IMG/VR virus record: IMGVR_UViG_3300003937_000008
Location: 1 to 23,893 of that record
DNA from: a virus
Length of the DNA stretch: 23,893 nucleotides
Strand: one strand, 5' to 3'
The notes under the pieces are model-generated. The model saw nothing but the letters and a program-made list of their open reading frames with translations. It was not told the DNA's origin and did no database searches. Position numbers and translations under genes: made by a program. How positions within the stretch are numbered: the first letter of the stretch is position 1; each line of letters opens with the position of its first letter. Below, piece after piece: positions 14,438-21,992 of this stretch.

Positions 14438-15181
14438 ATGGATTTACGTGAAGCCAGAGATAAACTCCCAAAGATTGAAAATAATGTTGCTGTTATATTA
14501 TCAGGTGGCATGGATAGTTCTATTGTTACAATGCTGTTGGCCAAACATTATGGACCAGAAAAAGTATTTGCTTTAACATTTAATTACGGACAAAAACAAG
14601 TAGCTGAATGTGGAAAAGCAAAAGAATTGTGTCAAGAATTAGGTGTGGCACATAAACAATTAGATATTGGTTATTTTGGAGAATTAGTTCAACCTATTAG
14701 TGCAAATATATCTGGCACTGATATTGATATGCCCGACATTAAAGAAGTATTAGGAGATCCTCAACCCGTAACATATGTTCCATTTAGGAATATGATGTTA
14801 TTGAGTAATGCTTGTGCTTTTGCAGAAGTGGTAAAGGCGGAATATATTTTTTGCGGTCTTCAAGTTCATGATGAATATGGTTATTGGGATACTAGTCAAG
14901 CTTTTGTAGATGCGTTAAATGGCATCACAGTACTAAATAGAACATTCAAGACACAAATTATTGCACCGTTCTCTTTATTAAGTAAAACAGAAGAACTTAA
15001 AATTTGTAAAGAATTAAGAACATACCATTTATTAGTACACACTTTAACATGTTACGATCCGGATGAAAAAGGAAAAAGTTGTGGGACATGTCCTTCATGT
15101 AGTGAACGTATTAAGGCATTTATGAATATTAAAGATCCGGATCCTATTCAATATCAAAAGGAGATAAACTGGCATGTGTAG
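14438..15181 (+). CDS. queC: 7-cyano-7-deazaguanine synthase QueC
   Basis: A 247-aa protein. VILSGGMDSSIV (SGGMDSS at 22-28) is the PP-loop ATP-pyrophosphatase motif, followed by FALTFNYGQKQ, a QueC signature. The C-terminal zinc site is C205, C215, C218, C221 in TCYDP..KSCGTCPSCSER. VPFRNMMLLS is also typical. QueC converts 7-carboxy-7-deazaguanine to preQ0 using ATP and ammonia. The start at ATG 14438 has GAAGAAGG upstream; a longer frame begins inside the previous gene. The end overlaps the amidotransferase gene by 8 bases, so the two proteins are probably made in equal amounts and may form a complex. Confidence 0.95.
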   Translation: MDLREARDKLPKIENNVAVILSGGMDSSIVTMLLAKHYGPEKVFALTFNYGQKQVAECGKAKELCQELGVAHKQLDIGYFGELVQPISANISGTDIDMPDIKEVLGDPQPVTYVPFRNMMLLSNACAFAEVVKAEYIFCGLQVHDEYGYWDTSQAFVDALNGITVLNRTFKTQIIAPFSLLSKTEELKICKELRTYHLLVHTLTCYDPDEKGKSCGTCPSCSERIKAFMNIKDPDPIQYQKEINWHV

Positions 15182-15836
15182 TATTTCCGCAAGTAAGAGC
15201 AAAGAAGTTTTATTAAAATTAGTAGAACTTAATAGATATCGAGGTGAAGAATCACATTCGGTTTCACAGTTTTTATATCACGAAGATCTAGATCCCGACG
15301 CCAATGGTTTGTATCTTAAAGAACAGATTAAATCATATGGTCCTTTAGATGTAAAACACTTAGATGGTGAATGGGATTATTGTGTTGTTCATCAACAAGC
15401 GCCCACATCAAAAGAAGTTAATAATACTGATTTAGCAATAGGCAGATTTATTCATCCAGCTGTGAAAGGAAAATCTTATTTGTGGCATAATGGTATTATT
15501 AAAGAAGGAAAATTTGAAGGTGATTGGGATACAGAATGGTTGTTTGATATTACATTAGATGATTTGAAAAAAAGTCCTCTTAAAAGATTTAATGCTAAAA
15601 TAAGTGAAGCAGATGGTACATTTGCATGCATGATGCATCACGATAGTAGTATGTTTATATTTCGTAATGAAATTAGTCCTTTGTTTAGTGAAGGGTCATC
15701 CTTTTCTTCTACTAAGTTTGAAAACTCTATTCCAGTGCCCGCAAATACAATGTGGGAATTAGATTATGAAATAGGTGGTTTAGTAAAACAATGGAATTTT
15801 GAAACAAAAGAAAATCCCTATCATTTTGGAGAATAA
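15174..15836 (+). CDS. Stand-alone class II glutamine amidotransferase, partner of QueC
   Basis: A 220-aa protein beginning MCSIS, so Cys2 becomes the N-terminal nucleophile after Met removal, as in class II (Ntn) glutaminases. Further motifs fit: RYRGEES (RG at 23-24), HQQAPTS (H73), LWHNGII (NG at 106-107), DTEWLFD (119-125) and ADGTFACM (146-153). Established knowledge: some phage systems carry a fused Gat-QueC that turns preQ0 into archaeosine-type bases. Here the two domains are adjacent, overlapping genes in the reverse domain order. The protein may deliver ammonia to QueC or to a preQ0 nitrile. It overlaps the next gene by one base. Confidence 0.8.
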   Translation: MCSISASKSKEVLLKLVELNRYRGEESHSVSQFLYHEDLDPDANGLYLKEQIKSYGPLDVKHLDGEWDYCVVHQQAPTSKEVNNTDLAIGRFIHPAVKGKSYLWHNGIIKEGKFEGDWDTEWLFDITLDDLKKSPLKRFNAKISEADGTFACMMHHDSSMFIFRNEISPLFSEGSSFSSTKFENSIPVPANTMWELDYEIGGLVKQWNFETKENPYHFGE

Positions 15837-16306
15837 TGTTTATACATCCCGTGAATGCCTCTACTGAGGTAACAAATATCGATGATACAATGATTCAACC
15901 AAATACTGTTGATTTACGAGTCGATAAGGTTTTTAAAATTGGTCGAGGTCCAATGCATATAGATGAAGGTAAAAAAGAACATAGAAAATCAATAGAACAA
16001 AAAGTCGATGAAAATGGTAACTTTGTTTTAGATCAGGGTGCTTGTTATGAAATTCAGTCTAAACAACATGTAGAAATAGCAGAGGGCGAAATTGCAATTA
16101 TTCTTGGCAGAAGCACTTTTAATAGAAACGGTGTTTTAATTATTAGTTCAATTTATGATTCAGGCTTTAAAGATTATGCAGGAGCAACTTTATATAATAT
16201 TGGGGGAGAAACAACGGTTAAACCTAATACTAGATTTGCTCATTTAGCTATAGCAAAAGCAGAATCATTACATAAATATGATGGAGACTATGGCGAAAAA
16301 AATTGA
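15836..16306 (+). CDS. dUTPase/dCTP deaminase superfamily protein
   Basis: A 156-aa protein; start overlaps the previous stop (TAATG). MIQPNTVDLRVDKVF resembles the N-terminal strand of dCTP deaminases; EGEIAIILGRSTFNRNGVLI and SSIYDSGFKDYAGATLYNIGG resemble the RS.xxR.G and iD.gfxG motifs of the trimeric dUTPase/Dcd fold. The Glu that marks dCTP deaminase in the tLE.N strand is not obvious (ATLYN), so a dUTPase-like or non-deaminating role is possible. It would act on the nucleotide pool, avoiding uracil in new DNA. Ribosome site likely inside the previous gene. Confidence 0.75.
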   Translation: MFIHPVNASTEVTNIDDTMIQPNTVDLRVDKVFKIGRGPMHIDEGKKEHRKSIEQKVDENGNFVLDQGACYEIQSKQHVEIAEGEIAIILGRSTFNRNGVLIISSIYDSGFKDYAGATLYNIGGETTVKPNTRFAHLAIAKAESLHKYDGDYGEKN

Positions 16307-16541
16307 TAATAAAGAAACTATAATAAAAATGCTGACTCCTGAAACATTCAATTTGGATGTTAAGAAGTTGTCAGATAAAATGCCGGTAATGGATGCAATT
16401 TTACATTATTGTGAAATGAATAAATTAGAATATGAAACAGCTGCTTCTTTAATATCTACAGACTTAAAAAGAGTTTTACGAGCTGAAGCGGAAGAATTAA
16501 ATTTCATACCGACCACATCAAAGTTGCCTATCAATGTTTGA
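16290..16541 (+). CDS. 33: Late transcription coactivator gp33 homologue
   Basis: An 83-aa protein. I place the start at ATG 16290 (MAKKIDNK), with GGAG at 16283-16286; an ATG at 16278 is possible. The signature MDAILHYCEMNKLEYETAASLIST.LKRVLRAEAEELNFIP....LPI is characteristic of the phage late-transcription coactivator family. gp33 binds the RNA polymerase beta flap and links sigma factor gp55 and the sliding clamp at late promoters, which matches the TATAAATA elements at 10406, 23595 and 23619. It overlaps the dUTPase-like gene by 17 bases. Position next to gp59 and gp32 is as in T4. Confidence 0.85.
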   Translation: MAKKIDNKETIIKMLTPETFNLDVKKLSDKMPVMDAILHYCEMNKLEYETAASLISTDLKRVLRAEAEELNFIPTTSKLPINV

Positions 16542-16719
16542 GAGAATTAAAAAAAATTGGGAAAATATATGGTTGCCTCGAATTCGAGAGGGAAAAACAA
16601 AAATTGAATTAGAACGAGATAGAAATTATGAAACAAGATGGGTTTGGTATCACACTATTCTTGCTATAGAGCAAGTTATAATTATTATAATATTATTAGG
16701 AATTTGGTGGAAGTTATAG
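16534..16719 (+). CDS. Small membrane-anchored protein, function unknown
   Basis: A 61-aa protein whose ATG overlaps the gp33 stop. Residues 1-37 are basic and charged (MFERIKKNWENIWLPRIREGKTK); residues 38-58 (YHTILAIEQVIIIIILLGIWW) form one C-terminal transmembrane helix. A basic N-terminus with a C-terminal anchor suggests a tail-anchored inner membrane protein with the N-terminus in the cytoplasm. It lies in the replication cassette between gp33 and gp59, where T4 has nothing, so it may anchor replication or transcription at the membrane (inference). A holin is unlikely with one TM in this context. Confidence 0.65.
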   Translation: MFERIKKNWENIWLPRIREGKTKIELERDRNYETRWVWYHTILAIEQVIIIIILLGIWWKL

Positions 16720-16723
16720 ACAT

Positions 16724-17125
16724 ATGAATAATAGAGTAGGTAGACATACACACTTATTTCAAGAAGAAGATTTTGTTGGACATTCTGGTGATACTTTAAA
16801 TTGGAAAATTGAATGTGATGCTATTGATATAGCCGAGTGGAAATGTATTGCAAGAATGATTTGGGAGAGATGCCCACCATTTAAACAAGCCATTGGAATT
16901 CCTCGTGGTGGAGTAACATTAGCAGAATGTTTAAATGAATATGCCACTCATAATATGGATCATCCAATTCTAATTGCTGATGATGTATTAACGACCGGTG
17001 GATCAATGAATTATTTTATAGATCAATACCTCAGAAATAGAAAACCTCATCCTTATATTGGATGGGTTGTATTTGCTAGAACACAACCACCTGATTGGGT
17101 AACCGCCCTATTCCAAATGCCATGA
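16724..17125 (+). CDS. Phosphoribosyltransferase-like protein
   Basis: A 133-aa protein. ILIADDVLTTGGSMNYFI (82-99) is a type I PRTase PRPP-binding motif (two acidic residues then TTGGS), and AIGIPRGGVTLAE (56-68) corresponds to the preceding PRTase loop. It is shorter than most complete PRTases (about 180-210 aa), mainly missing a hood domain, so base specificity is unclear. It could salvage a nucleobase or handle PRPP for pyrimidine/purine supply. Embedded between gp33 and gp59. The stop overlaps the gp59 start by ATGA at 17122. Confidence 0.7.
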   Translation: MNNRVGRHTHLFQEEDFVGHSGDTLNWKIECDAIDIAEWKCIARMIWERCPPFKQAIGIPRGGVTLAECLNEYATHNMDHPILIADDVLTTGGSMNYFIDQYLRNRKPHPYIGWVVFARTQPPDWVTALFQMP

Positions 17126-17715
17126 ATGAATTTGAGTGTTATAGTCTTTATACCTCTCTTAAATTACATTTCACTACAGATTACGATTACTTTAAGTATA
17201 ATGGTAAATGTAATGTTACACCGGAATCATTTAATAAACGAAGAGAGCGATTCTTTTTTAAGAAATTATCTAGAGAATATCCGGATCCAGAATTAAGAGA
17301 TTTTTTAGTATCAAACTTTTTAAGTGATATAAATATGTGGATAGGGGATGCTTTTGGTGAAAAGTGTGTTTCAACCTATCGTGACTGGCGAAAACGTATT
17401 GAGAGTTTACAATACATTTTTCGTGAAGATTGTTCGAACATCATGTCAGATGATTCGAATGAATTCGATGCTTTATTTGAAGTAGTAGATGGACAACATC
17501 CACCTATTCTTCGTCATGCCTTGGCGAAAAAAATAAACATTGAAACTTTTATCATCCTAGATGATATTTTATGTTTCATACCCAAATTTAATAGAGATCT
17601 TCAGGACCCAATCGTGTGGCCGGACTACTATAAGAAGTGTGTGAAATATAAACCATTCTTTGCTCATGAACTTGAATCAAGTAGAAAAAGCTTGAAAAAA
17701 GTTCTTGACATTTAA
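17122..17715 (+). CDS. 59: Replicative helicase loader gp59 homologue
   Basis: A 197-aa protein. The start at 17122 overlaps the upstream stop (ATGA). Similarity to T4 gp59 is visible throughout: KLHF..DYDYFKYNGKCNVTPESFNKRRERFFFKKLSREY, FLVSNFLSDINMWIGD, YRDWRKRIESLQYIFREDC and ETFIILDDILCFIPKFN..L.DPIVWPDYYKK.VKY. gp59 loads the gp41 helicase onto gp32-coated forks. Position directly upstream of gp32 is as in T4. The stop is followed by the gp32 promoter. Confidence 0.93.
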   Translation: MNEFECYSLYTSLKLHFTTDYDYFKYNGKCNVTPESFNKRRERFFFKKLSREYPDPELRDFLVSNFLSDINMWIGDAFGEKCVSTYRDWRKRIESLQYIFREDCSNIMSDDSNEFDALFEVVDGQHPPILRHALAKKINIETFIILDDILCFIPKFNRDLQDPIVWPDYYKKCVKYKPFFAHELESSRKSLKKVLDI

Positions 17716-17733
17716 TAAAGAATGTTATATAAT
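17705..17733 (+). promoter_or_regulatory. Consensus sigma-70 promoter upstream of gp32
   Basis: TTGACA (17705-17710) and TATAAT (17728-17733), 17-base spacer, exact consensus. The -35 lies within the end of gp59. The start near 17740 leaves a leader of about 60 bases before the gp32 ATG at 17800, with AAGGAG at 17790-17795. Strong own promoter fits the high demand for gp32. Confidence 0.85.
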
Positions 17734-17799
17734 ATATGTTATATTATGATTAAGTGAATAAAGCGTATACAACGAAACAAAGCAGTTATAAGGAGAAAT

Positions 17800-18735
17800 A
17801 TGTCGTTTGCAGATATGAAAAAGAAAAGAGGTTCCTCATTAAGCCACCTCAGCGAAGAGCTTAATAAAATTAACAATCCCGGATTTGGTGTAGATGAACG
17901 TTTTTGGAAAGCCGACTTAGATAAGGCTGGAAACGGTTATGCTGTCATCAGATTCTTGCCCCCTATTGAAGGAGAAGATCTTCCTTGGGTTCGTGTTTTC
18001 AATCATGGTTTTCAAGGTCCAGGCGGATGGTATATTGAAAACAGTCTTACTACTCTTGGTAAGAAGGATCCAGTTTCCGAATATAATTCAGGTCTTTGGG
18101 CTACAGGTGTAGAAGCGAATAAAGATATTGTTCGTAAACAAAAAAGACGTTTGACTTATTATGCCAATATTATGGTAGTCGAAGATTCAAAGCGTCCTGA
18201 AAATGAAGGAAAAGTTTTCCTTTTTAAATTCGGGAAGAAGATCTTTGATAAAGTCAATGATCAGATGAATCCTCAGTTTGAGGACGAATCACCTGTTAAT
18301 CCTTTTGATTTTTGGGAAGGTGCGAACTTCAAATTGAAGATTCGTAAGGTAGAAGGCTTTACAAATTATGATAAAGCTGAGTTTGCTGGTCCTACTCCAA
18401 TGTCAGAAAATGACGAAGATATGGAAAAGGTTTGGAAACAACAATATTCTCTTCAAGACTTTTTGAAGCCTGATAACTTCAAGTCTTATGAAGAATTATC
18501 CTCACGTTTAAATAAAGTTCTTGGTAAAGGAATTGATCCTTCTATGCAGAGAGCTGAAGATACAGTGATAGGTCCTGTTGATCATACTAGTGTACCTTTT
18601 GATGGTGGAGTTCCTAATAGGCCTGCACCGCAACCAACTGTAATGGATCAGGGTAGTAGTGCACAGAGTGATAATATGGATTCTGGAGAAGGAGATACTC
18701 TTTCTTACTTTGCTAAGTTAGCTGAAGAAGAATAA
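17800..18735 (+). CDS. 32: Single-stranded DNA-binding protein gp32 homologue
   Basis: A 311-aa protein. An N-terminal basic region (MKKKRGSSLSHLSEELNKI), then a core with GFQGPGGWYIENSLTTLG and YYANIMVVEDSKRPENEGKVFLFKFGKKIFDK, PFDFWEGANFKLKIRKVEGFTNYDK, all collinear with T4 gp32, and an acidic C-terminal tail (GEGDTLSYFAKLAEEE) used to bind other replication proteins. No cysteine occurs anywhere: the T4 zinc ligands (THG and CPVC region) are replaced by TLGKKDPVSEYN, so this version lacks the zinc module. It covers ssDNA at the fork and works with gp59/gp41. The stop is two bases from the convergent gene. Confidence 0.93.
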   Translation: MSFADMKKKRGSSLSHLSEELNKINNPGFGVDERFWKADLDKAGNGYAVIRFLPPIEGEDLPWVRVFNHGFQGPGGWYIENSLTTLGKKDPVSEYNSGLWATGVEANKDIVRKQKRRLTYYANIMVVEDSKRPENEGKVFLFKFGKKIFDKVNDQMNPQFEDESPVNPFDFWEGANFKLKIRKVEGFTNYDKAEFAGPTPMSENDEDMEKVWKQQYSLQDFLKPDNFKSYEELSSRLNKVLGKGIDPSMQRAEDTVIGPVDHTSVPFDGGVPNRPAPQPTVMDQGSSAQSDNMDSGEGDTLSYFAKLAEEE

Positions 18736-18756
18736 TATTAATTATTCTTTTTATTT
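18725..18756. terminator. AT-rich bidirectional hairpin between convergent gp32 and tape-measure genes
   Basis: AAGAATAAT (18728-18736), loop ATTA, ATTATTCTT (18741-18749) form a perfect 9-bp stem, extendable by a G-U and two A-U pairs, with a T-rich run (TTTATTT) on the + side. It overlaps both stop codons. Both converging transcripts could end here; the absence of G-C pairs makes strength uncertain. Confidence 0.55.
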
Positions 18757-21041
18757 AATGAATCTTTTATACTATTAGCGTCAGCGCGTTCTTTCTTTAT
18801 ATTGTTATTGATGTTATTAATTTGTTGTGAATTGTCCTGTAAATTAGTTTGAGCGCGCTTCGCATCTCTCGCTTCCCTTGCTAATTCTCTCTCTGATTTT
18901 CTCTGTGCTTCCTCAGCGGCCACAAGTCTTTTATATGCTTCTGGATCTTTTCTTTCCATTTCAGCACGTTGGTAATGTTTTGAATCGCTACCAAAAATTC
19001 CTTTCGCTGCCTTTTTCCCCAAAAACCCCATATCCATCATCAATCCCGCGATAAATTGAGGGATCTTCCGGACGAAGCTAAAAACTGGTTCGAGAACATG
19101 ATCGTAAAGTGCATCGGTTGCCATTGTAAATAATTTTTTAATACCAGTAAATAAAGAAAAATTACCATCTTTATCTCTTAGATTTTTATCAATAAATGCT
19201 ACTGCATTTTCAAAACCGAATTTTTTTAATATCCAAGCAACTGCTTCACCTAATAGGTTTGGTATAGCAAACAATACATCGTCGAATACAGACTCTATAC
19301 CTGCCCCTATTGCGCCTGTAATACCACCTTCTTTATATCCGTCCACAATATTACTTATTACATCAAACGCAGAAAAAAGGAACCCAATAGGAATGAATAC
19401 CTTACCAATAACTTTTGCGATCTTACCAACGAACTTCAAAATATCTTTTAAAGGTTTAAGCCAATCAGTTAAAGGAGCAACTATACTTTTAAATGTTTTT
19501 GCGGCTTTTGTAATGACGCCGTCTTTAGGTCCGAATGCACCTTTGAATGAATCTCTGAAAGAATTAAATGTTTTAATTGGATGAGCTAATGCTTCTGCAT
19601 TTAAAAATCCAAGAGCCCCGAAATTAAGTACGTTTACTAATTTGAAAAATCCTTTGGTAATCTTTAACATAGTGCCAAAGATATTATCGATAGCTGTTAA
19701 GAATCCAGTCTTTACCTGCATCAACTTACTACCTTCAGCAAATTGTGGCATTTTAAAGAATGATCCAAACTTTGTATTAAAACCTGCTTTTGCTTTTACT
19801 ATACCTTCTGCAACATCATCACCTATATTGAAAATTTTACCTTTCAATTTAGAAAACATACCTTGTTTTTTTAATTCAATACCATCAACATCTGACGGAT
19901 CTAATCCCAGCATTTTTAATTGTTTTGCAAAGAAAGAACCTTTAGCTACTTTACTTGCATCTACAGCTCCATCACCTATATCTAATATATCAGCATGCTT
20001 CTTCAAGAACTTTAATTTTGCTGCCGTGGATAAATCTGCTGCTTCATCAGCAAAAGCCAACATCTTGGATTGAGCTTTTATAAATTTTAACTTACTTTTA
20101 TCGATTCCATCTGTATGTTCAGCCATCCACTGTAACATTTTCGATTGCTTCTTTAAGAACTTTGATTTATCGGCATCGGATAAATCCTCAGCTTTATCTA
20201 ACCACTTTAACATATTCTTCTGTGTATTGAAGAACTTTAGTTTATTTGCATCTGTTAATTTTTCAGTGTCTGTAGCCCAAGACATCATTCTACCTAAACC
20301 TTTAGTAAAATTTGCCTTTTTTACAGATGCAAGACCTTCCGCATTGTTTTCAAATTTTAAAAACTTTGCTACATCATCAAAAAAACCAGTCTTTTGTTTA
20401 GTAAGTTCATTAGGAAATTTTTGTTCAAAACCAAAGTACTTTTTCAAATTAAACCACATACCACTTTTGACTTTTCCTAAATCTTTAACATCTTTAGGAG
20501 GAAATCCCAAGGCGGTTTTGACTTTATTAAAAAAAGCTATCCTATGGAGTTTCATATCATCTAATATGCCTTTGATTTTATTACCAGTAAAAAAATCTAC
20601 TAACGACTCTTTGAATAATAGTGCCGCAGCGCCTACTGCACCTACGATCCCGGCAGCCAATCCACCCCAACTAAATTCCATGTCACCTAATGCTTTATCA
20701 CCCCCACCTTTATCTTTATCTTTATCTTTAGCTAAACGAGCCGCTTCCATTGCCGCTTCTAATCGCTTTCGTTCAGCATCTTTAATAAAGTCAAGGTATT
20801 CAGCAAAGAGATCAGCAGTTCTAAATGTATTAGCTTCGACTGATTGTAATAAAGTATTACTCATATCGCCTATGCGAACTGAGTTCGACCAAAATTGTGA
20901 TTGCTTATCAAATGAATCTTTCATTTGATTTACAAACATTCCGCTAGAAATGGCGTCTGCTCCTAATTGTGCAGATACCTCATCTTGCCATTTTTTTCGC
21001 TGAGCATGTTCTTTTGGGTCTGTTTTTACCGTATCAGGCAT
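18738..21041 (-). CDS. Tape-measure-like tail protein with 25-residue repeats
   Basis: A 767-aa protein read leftward. The start at 21041 (MPDTVKTDPK) overlaps the 62-aa gene by 8 bases; an upstream extension is possible. N-terminal charged helix, Lys/Asp-rich KDKDKDKGGGDK at 105-116, hydrophobic GGLAAGIVGAVGAAALLF (126-143), then from about 175 to 455 a 25-residue repeat: residues L178, F203, L228, M253, L278, L303, L328, L353 and L378 fall at exact 25-residue steps, each followed by an aromatic or aliphatic residue two on and a K/F-rich segment. Long hydrophobic stretches (540-605) and a coiled, Arg/Glu-rich end (690-767) follow. Length and pattern suggest the tail-length tape measure, but other tail roles cannot be excluded. 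Confidence 0.6.
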   Translation of the reverse strand: MPDTVKTDPKEHAQRKKWQDEVSAQLGADAISSGMFVNQMKDSFDKQSQFWSNSVRIGDMSNTLLQSVEANTFRTADLFAEYLDFIKDAERKRLEAAMEAARLAKDKDKDKGGGDKALGDMEFSWGGLAAGIVGAVGAAALLFKESLVDFFTGNKIKGILDDMKLHRIAFFNKVKTALGFPPKDVKDLGKVKSGMWFNLKKYFGFEQKFPNELTKQKTGFFDDVAKFLKFENNAEGLASVKKANFTKGLGRMMSWATDTEKLTDANKLKFFNTQKNMLKWLDKAEDLSDADKSKFLKKQSKMLQWMAEHTDGIDKSKLKFIKAQSKMLAFADEAADLSTAAKLKFLKKHADILDIGDGAVDASKVAKGSFFAKQLKMLGLDPSDVDGIELKKQGMFSKLKGKIFNIGDDVAEGIVKAKAGFNTKFGSFFKMPQFAEGSKLMQVKTGFLTAIDNIFGTMLKITKGFFKLVNVLNFGALGFLNAEALAHPIKTFNSFRDSFKGAFGPKDGVITKAAKTFKSIVAPLTDWLKPLKDILKFVGKIAKVIGKVFIPIGFLFSAFDVISNIVDGYKEGGITGAIGAGIESVFDDVLFAIPNLLGEAVAWILKKFGFENAVAFIDKNLRDKDGNFSLFTGIKKLFTMATDALYDHVLEPVFSFVRKIPQFIAGLMMDMGFLGKKAAKGIFGSDSKHYQRAEMERKDPEAYKRLVAAEEAQRKSERELAREARDAKRAQTNLQDNSQQINNINNNIKKERADANSIKDSLNKKNN

Positions 21042-21222
21042 ATTTTTGTCTTTCTTCTTCCATACGTTGATTTTCTTCTTCGATAAATTCAATTAAGAGA
21101 GCAACATAAACCTCTCTTTCATATACTATCATATTTTCTATCTCAGTCAAACTCCATTTATGATTTTGCACTAAAGCAAATATGGTTTTATAATAGTTAA
21201 CTAAACTATTATGACTGAGCAT
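21034..21222 (-). CDS. Small baseplate-region protein (possible hub assembly factor)
   Basis: A 62-aa protein: MLSHNSLVNYYKTIFALVQNHKWSLTEIENMIVYEREVYVALLIEFIEEENQRMEEERQKYA. Helix-turn-helix-like secondary structure with an acidic C-terminal coil. It directly follows the gp26-like gene (one-base overlap) and precedes the large tape-measure-like gene. The position and the YYKTIFALV..HKWSLTEIENM..ERE pattern resemble a tail-assembly chaperone following a gp26-like gene, as gp51 does around the T4 hub. I can support a small structural-assembly protein but not a definite identity. Confidence 0.5.
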   Translation of the reverse strand: MLSHNSLVNYYKTIFALVQNHKWSLTEIENMIVYEREVYVALLIEFIEEENQRMEEERQKYA

Positions 21223-21947
21223 TAACCGAAAAAAGATTGTAGCCCCTCCAAGGCTACCTTTTCGTTTTTACCACACTTTTGACATTTCCACGATACTTCA
21301 TGTCTCAATTTAGGCATAGTATTAAAATAGGCAACAATCTTACCAAATTGAGCTTGATTTAAACTGTAAATAAAGTCTTCTAATTCTTGTTCCGAACTAT
21401 TTTTAACATCATGATATTCCTCTTTATCATATATTCCAGCAATACATGCTTTGGTAATTTGAAAGATAGAATCCATTTGAGATTCCTCTGCTGGTCTTGT
21501 CATCCTATCAATATCAGGATATCTTAATTGCACTGATATTTTATTATCAAGTTTAATTAGATCTTTATGTTCTTTATTAATATGTAATTTAATATCATTA
21601 CAATTAATTTCAACTTGTGTGACACCAGTGCATACATCGTCATCCTTATCAGCTGCTGGGTGTCTCATTCCAACTGTTAATATTTCACCTACTGAGCGTG
21701 CACGTAAATTTAAAAATAACATTTCAACATCAAATGCTGGTAGGTCATTTGTAATAAGATCTTCATCAAGGCAACAATTTTTAATAATTTGTTTAGTTGC
21801 AGAGACAATATCTTGTGTATCACCACCTTCAAGTGCTGTTAATAAAAGCTTTTCTTCTTTAACAAGAAAAGGTCTGTATGTAATCGGCCTATCTACACTA
21901 TGTAATTTGATCGTATAGGTCGGATTATCTATTACTGGTAAACTCAT
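21222..21947 (-). CDS. 26: gp26-like baseplate hub protein (T4 base plate family)
   Basis: A 241-aa protein. PTYTIKLHSVDRPITYRPFLVKEEKLLLTALEGGDTQDIVSATKQIIKNC is the N-terminal signature of the T4 base plate (gp26-type) family. The rest is helical, ending with CQKCGKNEKVALEGLQSFFG, a short zinc-knuckle-like CXXC. In T4, gp26 belongs to the central baseplate hub. GGAG lies a few bases upstream of the ATG. Next to it are a tail-tube-like protein and the tape-measure-like gene, which fits. Numbering to T4 26 rests on family, not exact orthology. Confidence 0.75.
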   Translation of the reverse strand: MSLPVIDNPTYTIKLHSVDRPITYRPFLVKEEKLLLTALEGGDTQDIVSATKQIIKNCCLDEDLITNDLPAFDVEMLFLNLRARSVGEILTVGMRHPAADKDDDVCTGVTQVEINCNDIKLHINKEHKDLIKLDNKISVQLRYPDIDRMTRPAEESQMDSIFQITKACIAGIYDKEEYHDVKNSSEQELEDFIYSLNQAQFGKIVAYFNTMPKLRHEVSWKCQKCGKNEKVALEGLQSFFG

Positions 21948-21992
21948 AATATCTCCAATTCAATAAATTATAACGAAGTCCATTTAAATTCT

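Noticed and set aside
16534-16719. Holin
   Set aside because: Only one C-terminal TM helix and placement among replication genes, with no lysis gene nearby.
19393-20928. Plus-strand open frames opposite the tape-measure-like gene
   Set aside because: They are shadows of the repeat-rich minus-strand gene; no ribosome sites and unlikely Pro/Ser-rich composition.
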